Shown in pieces: positions 42,821 through 50,847 of a stretch of DNA of 64,000 nucleotides; the stretch's first letter is position 1, and every line of letters begins with the position of its first letter. The stretch comes from Zobellia amurskyensis (GTDB lineage: Bacteria > Bacteroidota > Bacteroidia > Flavobacteriales > Flavobacteriaceae). The stretch spans positions 1 through 64,000 of the forward strand of contig NZ_RCNR01000002.1 of NCBI RefSeq assembly GCF_009725985.1. The letters are read 5' to 3'. The notes beneath the pieces are model-generated. The model had not been told where the DNA came from and made no database searches. It was given only the letters and a program-made list of their open reading frames with translations. The translations under genes were made by a program, and so were the position numbers.

Positions 42821-43210
42821 CTATTCTTCAATTAAAAATTCACCTTTAATTTCGGCAGCATAAAGCCCCCAATCTCTAATACTCTCAAGAATAGGAACTA
42901 AACTTTGTCCAAACTCAGTTAAAGCATATTCTACTTTTAAAGGAGGTTTTTTAGTGAATACTTTACGGGTAACCAAACCATCTAATTCTAATTTTTTAAG
43001 TTGAAGGCTTAAAGTTCGTTCTGTAATTCCTTCTACTTCTTTGCGCAACTCATTGTAACGTTTTTTATCATCTGCCAAATGAATTAAAATAACACTTTTC
43101 CATTTCCCTCCTATAAGTTCCATTGCGGCACTTGTTGGACAAGAGGAAATTTTGCCGTTAATTTTAATTTTCGGCTTTTTCTCAAACAACTCTTTTCTAT
43201 CCATTACCAA
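42821..43210 (-). CDS. HxlR-family (DUF24) redox-sensing regulator
   Basis: A 129-residue winged-helix regulator. The family signature C-P-T-S-A-A-M-E-L-I-G-G-K-W-K near residues 24-38 includes the conserved N-terminal Cys24. In YodB/HypR-type members the equivalent Cys reacts with quinones or hypochlorite. The recognition helix reads R-T-L-S-L-Q-L-K-K-L-E near 65-75. It is divergent from a nitroreductase gene, the same pairing as yodB/yodC of Bacillus. Two perfect inverted repeats with ACTAT arms lie in the shared gap. A role as electrophile-responsive repressor of the 43.4-48.1 kb genes is inferred. Confidence 0.9.
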   Translation of the reverse strand: MVMDRKELFEKKPKIKINGKISSCPTSAAMELIGGKWKSVILIHLADDKKRYNELRKEVEGITERTLSLQLKKLELDGLVTRKVFTKKPPLKVEYALTEFGQSLVPILESIRDWGLYAAEIKGEFLIEE

Positions 43211-43287
43211 ATTATTTAAAAAACCTATTACTAGGCTATATCTTATCTATTATATCACAAATCTATAACACTATACTTTAGCATACA

Positions 43288-43304
43288 ACTATATTTTTTA
43301 TAGT
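43288..43304. promoter_or_regulatory. Candidate HxlR operator 1
   Basis: Perfect inverted repeat ACTATA-N5-TATAGT, 78 bases upstream of the HxlR start, suited to autoregulation. Half-sites of the form ACTAT also occur nearby. Confidence 0.55.
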
Positions 43305-43403
43305 ATAAATTTACACATCATTAATCCCTGATTATCAATTAATTAAAAAATATTTTTCATACTATCAATCTTGACCGTTATTGTGTGTTAATCATACTAT
43401 ACT

Positions 43404-43430
43404 TACTTTTGTCACTATAATTTTGATAGT
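43404..43430 (+). promoter_or_regulatory. Nitroreductase promoter -7 element with overlapping operator 2
   Basis: TACTTTTG at 43404-43411 matches TAnnTTTG, 47 bases before the ATG at 43459. Immediately after it lies ACTAT-N7-ATAGT (43414-43430), a position where a bound repressor would block the promoter. Confidence 0.55.
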
Positions 43431-43458
43431 ACAATTTATTCACATAGAATATAAGAAA

Positions 43459-44112
43459 ATGAACCTAACAGAAATTTTAAACAACCGTTACTCAGTAAAA
43501 GAATTTGATGCTACTAAAAAGATTTCAGATTCAGATTTTGAACAAGTAAAAGACTTATTACGTTTAAGTCCGTCTAGCGTAAACTTACAACCTTGGCATT
43601 TTCTAATCGCAGATACTGCAGAAGGTAAAGCAAGAATTGCAAAAGGAACACAAGGCTTCTTTCATTTTAATACACCTAAGGTTTTAGATGCTTCTCACGT
43701 AATTGTTATTGCTGCACGTACAAATGCAGACGAAGCCTATATGACTAGCATTTTAGAAAAAGAAGATGAAGATGGTCGTTTTGCTGCACAAGAATTTAAA
43801 GACCAAATGCACGGTGGGCGTATGTTATTTGCTGACATTCATAAATACGACCTTAAAGATTTACCACACTGGATGGAAAAACAGGTGTATTTAAATATGG
43901 GGTCACTTCTACTAGGTGTTGCTGCTTTAGGTATTGATGCTTGCCCAATGGAAGGCGTAGATGTAAAAGCTTTAGATGAAGAGTTTGGATTACGTGATAA
44001 AGGGTACACAGCTTTAGCAGTAGTTTCTTTGGGATACAGAAAAGACACTGATTTTAATGCAAAATTACCAAAATCTAGATTTTCTGAAGACACAATTATT
44101 ACCAAGTTATAA
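43459..44112 (+). CDS. FMN-dependent nitroreductase family protein (NfsB-like)
   Basis: A 217-residue nitroreductase that uses NAD(P)H to reduce nitro compounds, quinones or similar acceptors. It shows the start M-N-L-T-E-I-L-N-N-R-Y-S-V-K-E-F, L-S-P-S-S-V-N-L-Q-P-W-H-F near residue 40 (FMN binding), and P-M-E-G-V-D near 165. Length is normal for the NfsB group. The frame is open 26 codons further upstream, but that extension spans the promoter and operator, so 43459 is the start. It is the first gene of a five-gene run. Confidence 0.88.
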   Translation: MNLTEILNNRYSVKEFDATKKISDSDFEQVKDLLRLSPSSVNLQPWHFLIADTAEGKARIAKGTQGFFHFNTPKVLDASHVIVIAARTNADEAYMTSILEKEDEDGRFAAQEFKDQMHGGRMLFADIHKYDLKDLPHWMEKQVYLNMGSLLLGVAALGIDACPMEGVDVKALDEEFGLRDKGYTALAVVSLGYRKDTDFNAKLPKSRFSEDTIITKL

Positions 44113-44143
44113 TCGTAAAACAAGACTTTTAATTAGAAACATT

Positions 44144-44767
44144 ATGAAAAGTACAATCGTAAAATTCACAGCAAAACCAGAACATACAACTAGTTTTGCC
44201 GCAACATTAAAAGAAGCACAAAAAGCAACACAAAAAGAATCTGGGAATAAAGAAATTAGAGTATTTGTATCTAAATCAGATGCCAATGTCTTTTTTGTTT
44301 ACGAACGCTGGGCAGATAAGGCTGCAATAACCTCTCACGATAATGAGCCGCATACAAAAAAGCTAATGGAGGTTGGTAAAACAGCACTACAAACTGCTCC
44401 TGATTTTTATTTTTTAGGCGATACAAATCCGTTACCAGACCATTCTAAATCTGCAAACCCAGAAGACGAAGTGTTTATTATTTTCTTCATTTTTAAGTTG
44501 AAAACTGAATTTAGAGCACAACTTCTAACACAGTTCGAAGACCATATTACAAATACTAGAAAAGAGGAAGCAGGAAACATCCTTTTTGATTTATACACAG
44601 TAGATGACCAAGAAGATACTTTGGCAGTTTATGAGCATTGGAGAAAAGAATCTGATGTTTGGGATATTCATTTTAACCAGCCATACGCAGTAAAAACAGG
44701 TAAACTAATGGAAGAAGCTGTTGTTGGAGATTTAAAACAGTATATGAATTTTGTAAAAGAAATTTAA
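44144..44767 (+). CDS. Tandem-domain ABM (antibiotic biosynthesis monooxygenase-like) protein
   Basis: A 207-residue cytoplasmic protein made of two dimeric alpha/beta-barrel ABM modules fused in tandem. The first shows I-R-V-F-V-S-K near residue 37 and F-F-V-Y-E-R-W-A-D-K-A-A near 50. The second shows L-F-D-L-Y-T-V-D near 148 and L-A-V-Y-E-H-W-R-K near 162. Single ABM proteins usually dimerise, and the fusion may fix a heterodimer. Relatives include quinol monooxygenase YgiN. The start is the ATG at 44144; the open frame upstream overlaps the nitroreductase gene. Confidence 0.75.
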   Translation: MKSTIVKFTAKPEHTTSFAATLKEAQKATQKESGNKEIRVFVSKSDANVFFVYERWADKAAITSHDNEPHTKKLMEVGKTALQTAPDFYFLGDTNPLPDHSKSANPEDEVFIIFFIFKLKTEFRAQLLTQFEDHITNTRKEEAGNILFDLYTVDDQEDTLAVYEHWRKESDVWDIHFNQPYAVKTGKLMEEAVVGDLKQYMNFVKEI

Positions 44768-44800
44768 GTGAAAAATCACACTCAAAAAAGAACAACTATT

Positions 44801-45658
44801 ATGAAAAAAGCAATTCTATTATTTTCCTTAGCACTTTTAGCAAGCTGCGGAAATCAAACTAAAAAAGAAGCAGTTTCTACCTCAGAAACATACGGGCACG
44901 AACATCCACATCCACATAGCTTAGATGAGAATGGATTGGCTCCATATACCGAAAACACCATTCATCAATACGCACCAACAGTTGCCTTATTAAACAGTAT
45001 TTACGAAGGTGATATTACACCAGAACAAATGGTACAGCAAGGTAACATTGGTATTGGCACAGTAAATCATTTAGCTGGCGAATTGGTTGCTGTAGACGGT
45101 GTGGTCTATACAATTGATGCCGAAGGTGGAATAAAAGTTGCGCCACAGGATTTGGAATCGCCAAATATGACGATGATAAATTTTCAGCCGAAAAGAACGG
45201 TAACCGTTGAAAATATTGGGTCTTATGAAGATTTAACGAAAGCACTTCAAAAGTATGCAACCTCAATAAACAGTTTTTATGCTTACCGAATTAAAGGTGA
45301 GTTTGGTTATTTAAAAATGGCATCTGCCCATAAAGTAGAAAATGAAGATGTGTCGTTATTTGAATATCTAGATACTCGTGTAATGTACACAAGAGAAAAT
45401 ATTAAGGGGACTTTAGTCGGTTTATTTACGCCAGATTATTTAGGGAATATTGTAATCCCAGGAATGCATTTTCACTTTTTATCTGAAGACATAAAATTAG
45501 GCGGACATTTAGAAGACATAAGGTTTGATAAGCTTCAGGTTGAAATTCAAGAAATAAATCAAGTAAACCTACAACTTCCAGAAATCGAAAAATTTAGAAC
45601 TAGAGAATTAAAACAAGGAGCTGCACCAAAAGCTACAGCTAAACAAAATGGTAAATAA
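44801..45658 (+). CDS. budA: Alpha-acetolactate decarboxylase, lipoprotein form
   Basis: Converts acetolactate to acetoin with a zinc-type active site. A 285-residue protein with a lipobox L-L-A-S-C (Cys16), so it is exported and membrane anchored. A His-rich linker (G-H-E-H-P-H-P-H, about 32-39) follows. Core family motifs are Y-E-G-D-I-T near residue 70, G-I-G-T-V-N-H-L-A-G-E near 85, P-G-M-H-F-H-F-L-S-E-D near 220 and G-G-H-L-E-D, which supply the zinc His residues. The open frame begins 11 codons earlier at a GTG, but the ATG at 44801 starts the signal peptide. Brevibacillus has a secreted homologue, so export is not unprecedented. No acetolactate synthase gene is near. Confidence 0.87.
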   Translation: MKKAILLFSLALLASCGNQTKKEAVSTSETYGHEHPHPHSLDENGLAPYTENTIHQYAPTVALLNSIYEGDITPEQMVQQGNIGIGTVNHLAGELVAVDGVVYTIDAEGGIKVAPQDLESPNMTMINFQPKRTVTVENIGSYEDLTKALQKYATSINSFYAYRIKGEFGYLKMASAHKVENEDVSLFEYLDTRVMYTRENIKGTLVGLFTPDYLGNIVIPGMHFHFLSEDIKLGGHLEDIRFDKLQVEIQEINQVNLQLPEIEKFRTRELKQGAAPKATAKQNGK

Positions 45659-45681
45659 TATCAGTCTTAAAAACATATAAA

Positions 45682-46623
45682 ATGAAAGCAATCTTATTAG
45701 AAAAAGCAGGAGGACCAGAAAACCTTCACTTAACAGAAGTAAATAAACCCAACATAAAAAACAATGAAGTATTAGTTGCTGTAAAAGCAATTTCATTAAA
45801 CCCAGCAGATGTTAAGCCAAAATATGTTGATAAAATGCTGAATATGATGTACGGCGAAAAACGTCCTGTTATTTTAGGATGGGATATTGCAGGAACCATT
45901 AATGAAGTTGGTACAGATGTCACCAATTTAAAAGTAGGAGATAAGGTATTCGGGATGGTAAATTTTCCTGGTGTTGGTAACGCTTACGCAGAATTTGTAG
46001 CAGCTCCAGAAAGCCATTTAGCTATAATGCCAGAGACTATTTCTTTTGAAGAAGCTGCAGCCACAACGTTAGCTGCGTTAACAGCATTACAAATCTTAAG
46101 TGGTAGAATCAATAAAGGAGATAAAGTATTAATACAAGCGGGATCTGGTGGCGTTGGTCATTTTGCAATACAAATTGCTAAAAATATAGGAGCATATGTT
46201 ATTACAACATCCTCTGCAAAAAACAAAGATTTTGTACTATCAATTGGTGCAGATGAGCATATAGATTATCACGCTCAAAAATTTGAAGAAGTATTAACAG
46301 ACATCGATTTTGTTTTAGACACGCTTGGTGGTAAGGTTTTAGAAAATTCAGTAAAAGTTTTAAAAGAAGGTGGTACACTTTTTACCACATTAGATAAAGA
46401 TTTACCAGAAGATGCTAACGCTATTGTAGCTGATAAAAATTTATCTATTAACAATATCCTAGTGCATTCTAGCGCAGAAGATATGAATACTTTAAAAGGT
46501 ATGTTAGAAAACGGTAGCCTTAAGCCAAACATTTATAAAACGTTTGCTTTTGAAGATATGGCAGATGCACATACAGAAGTAGAAAAAGGAAGAACTGTAG
46601 GTAAAGTAATCGTGACACTTTAA
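45682..46623 (+). CDS. Zinc-free quinone oxidoreductase (MDR superfamily, NADP-dependent)
   Basis: A 313-residue medium-chain dehydrogenase/reductase. The N-terminal GroES-like domain has L-N-P-A-D-V-K near residue 37, G-W-D-I-A-G-T-I near 62 and G-D-K-V-F-G-M-V near 83. The Rossmann motif G-S-G-G-V-G-H-F-A-I-Q near 153-163 binds NADPH. Structural-zinc cysteines are absent, as in quinone oxidoreductases. Expected to reduce quinones or enones. It is the fourth gene of the HxlR-linked run and 23 bases before the aldehyde dehydrogenase start. Confidence 0.88.
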   Translation: MKAILLEKAGGPENLHLTEVNKPNIKNNEVLVAVKAISLNPADVKPKYVDKMLNMMYGEKRPVILGWDIAGTINEVGTDVTNLKVGDKVFGMVNFPGVGNAYAEFVAAPESHLAIMPETISFEEAAATTLAALTALQILSGRINKGDKVLIQAGSGGVGHFAIQIAKNIGAYVITTSSAKNKDFVLSIGADEHIDYHAQKFEEVLTDIDFVLDTLGGKVLENSVKVLKEGGTLFTTLDKDLPEDANAIVADKNLSINNILVHSSAEDMNTLKGMLENGSLKPNIYKTFAFEDMADAHTEVEKGRTVGKVIVTL

Positions 46624-46646
46624 GAAACTTTTAAAATATATTGAAA

Positions 46647-48137
46647 ATGAAAACACAAGAACAATTACCAAATTATACTCAAAAAATATTTGTAGGTGGC
46701 GAATGGAAAGACGGAAATGGACCAGCCATAAAAAATATTAACCCTTGGAATCAAGAAGAATTATTTACCTTAAACGGAGCATCTACCGATGATGTAAACG
46801 AAGCGTTTGAACTAGCTGCAATAGCACAAAAAAAATGGGCTGCCGTATTACCTCCTGAAAAAAGTAGGATGATGCTTAAGTTGGCTGAAGTGGTTAGAAA
46901 CAGAAAGCAAGAGTTTGCAGAATGGGCAAGAAAGGAAGTAGGCGCAACATTGGCTAAAGGGTATTTTGAAGCAGAATTGGTAGCGAGTGTTTTTGAAAGT
47001 AGCGTACACTTACCGTTATTAGTAGAAGGTAAAATATTACCACAAGATATAGAAGGCAAAGAATCTGTTGCCATTAGAAAACCATTAGGCGTTATCGGTT
47101 TAATTTCTCCTTGGAATTTTCCTGGACAGTTAACAGCACGTACGTTAGGACCTGCATTAGCAGTTGGTAACGCTGTAGTTTTAAAACCAGCATCTACATC
47201 AATTGTTACAGGAGGGTTAATTTTTGCTTCATTTTTAGAAGAAGCAGGTTTTCCTAAAGGGTTATTAAGTGTATTGCCAGGTGGAGGAAGCTCTATAGGT
47301 AGTGCAATTACTAAGCACCCAATTTCTAAGCTAATCTCTTTTACAGGATCAACACCTGTAGGTCGTCAAGTTGGTAAAAATGCTTTGGAAGCAGATATTA
47401 TTAAAAATATCGAGTTAGAATTAGGTGGAAATAGTCCGTTTGTAGTACTGGAAGATGCAGATATCGACCAAGCTGTTGAAGCTGCTGCTTGGGGTAAATT
47501 TATGAACCAAGGTCAAATTTGTATGGCTATTAATAGAATTATTGTTGAAGATAAAGTCTATGATGAATTTACAGAGAAATTTATAGCCAAAGTAAAAACT
47601 TTGAAGCGTTTAGATATGAATGACCCTGATACGTTTATAGGGCCAATCATAGATCAAGCACAGTTTGATACTGTAAAAGGTTTAATAGATAAGGCGAAGG
47701 AGCAAGGTTACAAAATGGCTCTAGGAGGTGAAGCAGAAGGTTTACATATGCCACCACACGTTTTTGTAGATGTAGATGAAAATTGTCCATTGTTTCAAAA
47801 TGAAATTTTTGGACCAGCGGTATCTATTGCAAGAGCAAAAGATATGGAAGATGCTTTACGCTTAGCTAACGCAACAGATTACGGTTTGTCTAGTTCTGTG
47901 TTTACAAAAGATGAAGGCAAAGGAATGGTGTTTGCACAAGGTATTGAAGCTGGCATGACTCATATTAATGACCAACCAGTTAATGATAGTGCTTATGCAC
48001 CTTTTGGAGGCGTTAAAAACTCTGGTTTAGGTCGTTTTAATGGACAATGGGGAGTGAAGTCTTTTACGGTTGCACATTGGGTTACTATTCAAAAAACACC
48101 AAGAAAATATCCGTTTAAAGCATCAGATTTTCAATAG
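46647..48137 (+). CDS. NAD(P)-dependent aldehyde dehydrogenase (benzaldehyde/salicylaldehyde type)
   Basis: A 496-residue aldehyde dehydrogenase. It shows the cofactor-binding P-W-N-F-P-G and K-P-A-S, then F-T-G-S-T-P-V-G-R near 235, the general-base Glu in L-E-L-G-G-N-S-P near 257, and the nucleophile Cys in N-Q-G-Q-I-C-M-A near 291. The C-terminus N-S-G-L-G-R-F-N-G is typical of the benzaldehyde/vanillin branch. The start is the ATG at 46647; a TTG two codons earlier is less likely. Leucine is mostly TTA, unlike the flanking core genes. It is the last gene of the run, followed by a strong terminator. Confidence 0.9.
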   Translation: MKTQEQLPNYTQKIFVGGEWKDGNGPAIKNINPWNQEELFTLNGASTDDVNEAFELAAIAQKKWAAVLPPEKSRMMLKLAEVVRNRKQEFAEWARKEVGATLAKGYFEAELVASVFESSVHLPLLVEGKILPQDIEGKESVAIRKPLGVIGLISPWNFPGQLTARTLGPALAVGNAVVLKPASTSIVTGGLIFASFLEEAGFPKGLLSVLPGGGSSIGSAITKHPISKLISFTGSTPVGRQVGKNALEADIIKNIELELGGNSPFVVLEDADIDQAVEAAAWGKFMNQGQICMAINRIIVEDKVYDEFTEKFIAKVKTLKRLDMNDPDTFIGPIIDQAQFDTVKGLIDKAKEQGYKMALGGEAEGLHMPPHVFVDVDENCPLFQNEIFGPAVSIARAKDMEDALRLANATDYGLSSSVFTKDEGKGMVFAQGIEAGMTHINDQPVNDSAYAPFGGVKNSGLGRFNGQWGVKSFTVAHWVTIQKTPRKYPFKASDFQ

Positions 48138-48163
48138 AAAATTTATGTCAAGTATCGATTTTT

Positions 48164-48215
48164 CTGTATGCTAAGGGTAACGTTCACACTACTACCCTAG
48201 CATACAGTTTTTTTT
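48164..48215 (+). terminator. Terminator of the HxlR-linked gene run
   Basis: Stem CTGTATGCTAAGGGTA / TACCCTAGCATACAG with one bulge, followed by eight T. Confidence 0.9.
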
Positions 48216-48319
48216 GGCTAACTTGTACGTCAAAATATCTATACAACTAGGTTATGAGAAGGAAGTCTCTTTTAAAACTTCTAGGTGCTCTACCTATTTT
48301 ATAGAAGCTTAAAATATAA

Positions 48320-48940
48320 ATGGACAACCTTCTTACCTTTTCAATCACCGTATTCACTGGCTTTTTTGCTATAATGAATCCGCTTTCCAATATGCCTATA
48401 TTTTTATCATTGGTTGGAGGTGCAGACCGAAAGACTCAACGAACTATTAGTAAAAAGGCGACATTAACGGCCTTTATCATCGTTACTATTTTCCTTGTCC
48501 TCGGTAAATTTATATTTCTTCTTTTCGGGATTACCATACCTGCTTTTAAAATTACTGGAGGTATTTTAATCTTCTTTGTTGGTTTTGACATGCTTCAATC
48601 TAAAAAGTCCAATGTAAAGCATTTAAAAGAGACTCATATAAATGAAGATTTGGCAATTTCACCACTTGCCATTCCAATTTTAGCGGGACCTGGGACTATT
48701 GTGACCGGAATGAATTTTGTTTCAAATGTAGGTTATCTAAAAATTGGTGTGGTTATAATAATTTTTGGTTTGTTATGTTGGCTTACTTACTTTTCCTTTA
48801 TGCTAAGTGAACTGGTGATTAAAAAAATAGGACACAATGTTATATCTGTAGTTGGTAAGATTATGGGGTTAATTATTGCCATTATAGGTACTGATATGAT
48901 TATTCAGGGTATTAAAATATCCTTTTCACTTTCTAACTAA
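48320..48940 (+). CDS. MarC-family integral membrane protein
   Basis: A 206-residue MarC/UPF0056 protein with six transmembrane helices. Visible family marks are F-A-I-M-N-P-L-S-N-M-P near residue 17, the G-I-L-I-F-F-V-G-F-D-M-L segment near 77-88, and P-L-A-I-P-I-L-A-G-P-G-T-I near 115. Long thought linked to multiple antibiotic resistance, but no transport function has been proved. It stands alone by spacing; the next gene starts 28 bases on. Confidence 0.9.
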   Translation: MDNLLTFSITVFTGFFAIMNPLSNMPIFLSLVGGADRKTQRTISKKATLTAFIIVTIFLVLGKFIFLLFGITIPAFKITGGILIFFVGFDMLQSKKSNVKHLKETHINEDLAISPLAIPILAGPGTIVTGMNFVSNVGYLKIGVVIIIFGLLCWLTYFSFMLSELVIKKIGHNVISVVGKIMGLIIAIIGTDMIIQGIKISFSLSN

Positions 48941-48968
48941 TACCCTTTAATTCTAAATCTTCAGAGTT

Positions 48969-49346
48969 ATGAATACTGCAGAAAATAAAAAGAACGCCAT
49001 AGCTTTTTACAGGTTGGCATATGAAGGCAATCCAAAAGAAGCTATTGAGAAATATGTAGGTGATAAATACATTCAACACAACCCTGGTGTTGCAGATGGT
49101 TTTCAAGGTTTTATTGATTATTTTGAAAGAATGAAAAGTGAGTACCCCGAAAAATCTATTGACTTTGTACGCAGCGTTGCCGAAGGAGACCTGGTTGCCC
49201 TTCATACACATCAAGTCTGGCCAGATGATGACCAATATATTACAATGGATTTCTTTCGGTTTGATGAAAATGGAAAAATTTGTGAGCATTGGGATTCCAT
49301 TCAACAAATACCAAAAGAATCTGCAAATCCAAATACCATGTATTAA
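48969..49346 (+). CDS. SnoaL/NTF2-like protein
   Basis: A 125-residue single-domain SnoaL-like protein: N-terminal helices (A-I-A-F-Y-R-L-A-Y), Y-I-Q-H-N-P-G-V-A-D-G near residue 36, and C-E-H-W-D-S-I-Q near 105. The same motifs occur twice in the lipoprotein at 41855. It may be an enzyme or a small-ligand binder; the substrate is unknown. It follows marC by 28 bases. Confidence 0.85.
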   Translation: MNTAENKKNAIAFYRLAYEGNPKEAIEKYVGDKYIQHNPGVADGFQGFIDYFERMKSEYPEKSIDFVRSVAEGDLVALHTHQVWPDDDQYITMDFFRFDENGKICEHWDSIQQIPKESANPNTMY

Positions 49347-49471
49347 AGGAGAATTTGAACTAGATGTGGTAAGGAATATTTTGTTTTTGTATCAACTTTA
49401 AGATTTACGAATGCCATTACGTCCAATATATTCTTAGTTTTATCATTCCATAGACTATAAACCAGTACAAC

Positions 49472-49906
49472 ATGACCATTGAAATTTTACACAAATACGA
49501 TCTTAACGATCAAGTACAGATAGAAATTCAAAATCTGTATAAACAGTTGAATGACAAAAATATACAAAGGCCACTACATCAAATACTTCAAGATGATAAT
49601 CATGTGGTTTTAGCGGCGTGTAAAGTCGAAGGTCATATTGTAGGGGTAGCACTTTTAGTTACTTATAAAGTGATTTCAGGATACCGAGGATTAGTTGAAG
49701 ATGTTGTTGTAGATGCCGAACATCGGGGAAAAGGAATTGGCAGAAAGTTAATGGAAAAACTTTTGCATGAAGCGGAACATCTTAATATGGATGAGATACT
49801 TCTGTTTTCGGGTCACCATAGAACACCTGCAATTAAACTTTATAAGAGTCTAGGTTTTACGTTGAGGGACAGCGGAGTATACAATCTTAAAGTATCCAAA
49901 TCTTAA
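49472..49906 (+). CDS. GNAT-family N-acetyltransferase
   Basis: A 144-residue acetyl-CoA-dependent acetyltransferase. The acetyl-CoA loop is visible as V-V-V-D-A-E-H-R-G-K-G-I-G-R-K-L-M near residues 78-94, followed by L-Y-K-S-L-G-F-T near 128. Substrate unknown. It converges with the S24 repressor gene with six bases between stops. Confidence 0.88.
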   Translation: MTIEILHKYDLNDQVQIEIQNLYKQLNDKNIQRPLHQILQDDNHVVLAACKVEGHIVGVALLVTYKVISGYRGLVEDVVVDAEHRGKGIGRKLMEKLLHEAEHLNMDEILLFSGHHRTPAIKLYKSLGFTLRDSGVYNLKVSKS

Positions 49907-49912
49907 AGATTT

Positions 49913-50677
49913 TTATACTTTTTTTACATGACGAAGCTGACTTTTTAATTCGTCCATAGATTCTTGCAACTGCCTTAAAAGCCCCTTCTCTGTGGTAGCA
50001 TCCTCACCAAATGTAATCCTACTGCTTACCTCCCAGATTTCCTGTATTTGAAATGGTTTGATGTCATAAGGTGGATAGGTTTCGTTTAGCGAAACCAAAG
50101 TAACGTTATTGGAGTTAGGTCGTTTTTCAACTTTCTTCACCAAAACGGCATCTTCCAAGACCACCACGTACATTTTATTTTGGCTTACATCATCAATATG
50201 TTCTACCGCCTTGGCCAAAACCCACTCTCCAGATCTCAAGTTGGGCAACATACTATCACCATCAACTTGAAAACCGCGATACGTTGCGTTTCTAAATTCA
50301 GGAATAGGCAGGTCAAAAGCAGGAAGTTGTTCGTACCAACTTGTGTCTTGAATATTCTGCGGATAACCGGCAGCTGCTTTTGCATTCACCAAGACCATAT
50401 TATCATTGCCAGAATTGTCTACCGTAACAACCTTAGGTATAACACTAACTTTTGATGTTTCAAGATATTTATTCTCACTATCGCCGAACAACCATAACGG
50501 ATTGATTTTGAACTGTCTCAAAAGTTCCATCACGACCTTTCCGGAAAGTTTGGTACGCCCCCGCTCTATATCTGCAGTCGTACTGGAAACTCCCAATAAT
50601 TTTGCGAATTCTGCCTGCGTGTGACCCAACTCCCGGCGAACATCTGTAAAGCGTTTTAACGTAATTTCATTTTCCAT
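49913..50677 (-). CDS. LexA-like HTH/S24 peptidase-type repressor
   Basis: A 254-residue repressor with an N-terminal XRE-type HTH (residues 10-60, T-Q-A-E-F-A-K-L-L-G-V) and a C-terminal S24/LexA-like autopeptidase. Ala103-Gly104 in K-A-A-A-G-Y-P is a candidate self-cleavage bond. The Ser nucleophile is Ser142 in V-D-G-D-S-M and the Lys base is Lys181 or Lys182 in V-L-V-K-K-V. A C-terminal Leu-rich coiled coil follows (225-250). It is divergent from the radical-SAM repair gene. TTTGGA inverted repeats overlap its own promoter. Inferred role: DNA-damage-responsive repressor, the local equivalent of LexA or a phage C2 repressor. Confidence 0.88.
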   Translation of the reverse strand: MENEITLKRFTDVRRELGHTQAEFAKLLGVSSTTADIERGRTKLSGKVVMELLRQFKINPLWLFGDSENKYLETSKVSVIPKVVTVDNSGNDNMVLVNAKAAAGYPQNIQDTSWYEQLPAFDLPIPEFRNATYRGFQVDGDSMLPNLRSGEWVLAKAVEHIDDVSQNKMYVVVLEDAVLVKKVEKRPNSNNVTLVSLNETYPPYDIKPFQIQEIWEVSSRITFGEDATTEKGLLRQLQESMDELKSQLRHVKKV

Positions 50678-50749
50678 ATAAATCTTGAATTGCCCTGTGT
50701 TCTTTAAAAAAAGTAATAGTTAACTCAACCTTCATTACTCTTTCTTCTT

Positions 50750-50828
50750 CAAATATACACAATTTGGATATACTCCAAAGTTTTATTTGGATTATATCCA
50801 TAATATGGAATTTTTACATAAATTTGGA
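50750..50828. promoter_or_regulatory. Divergent promoter region with repeated TTTGGA operator half-sites
   Basis: Inverted repeat TTTGGA-TATAC-TCCAAA (50763-50779), a second TGGAT-TAT-ATCCA (50788-50800), palindrome CCATA-A-TATGG (50798-50808) and a third TTTGGA half-site (50823-50828). On the minus strand a -7 element TATATTTG (50750-50757) pairs with TTTG (50776-50779) at an 18-base spacing, so the first repeat lies inside the repressor's own promoter. A plus-strand -7 TAAATTTG (50819-50826) overlaps the last half-site, ahead of the repair gene. Confidence 0.65.
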
Positions 50829-50847
50829 ATAAATACAAATACAAAGA

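Noticed and set aside
39212-49906. An integrated genomic island with defined ends
   Set aside because: Composition looks different in part, but no integrase, tRNA or direct-repeat boundary was seen.
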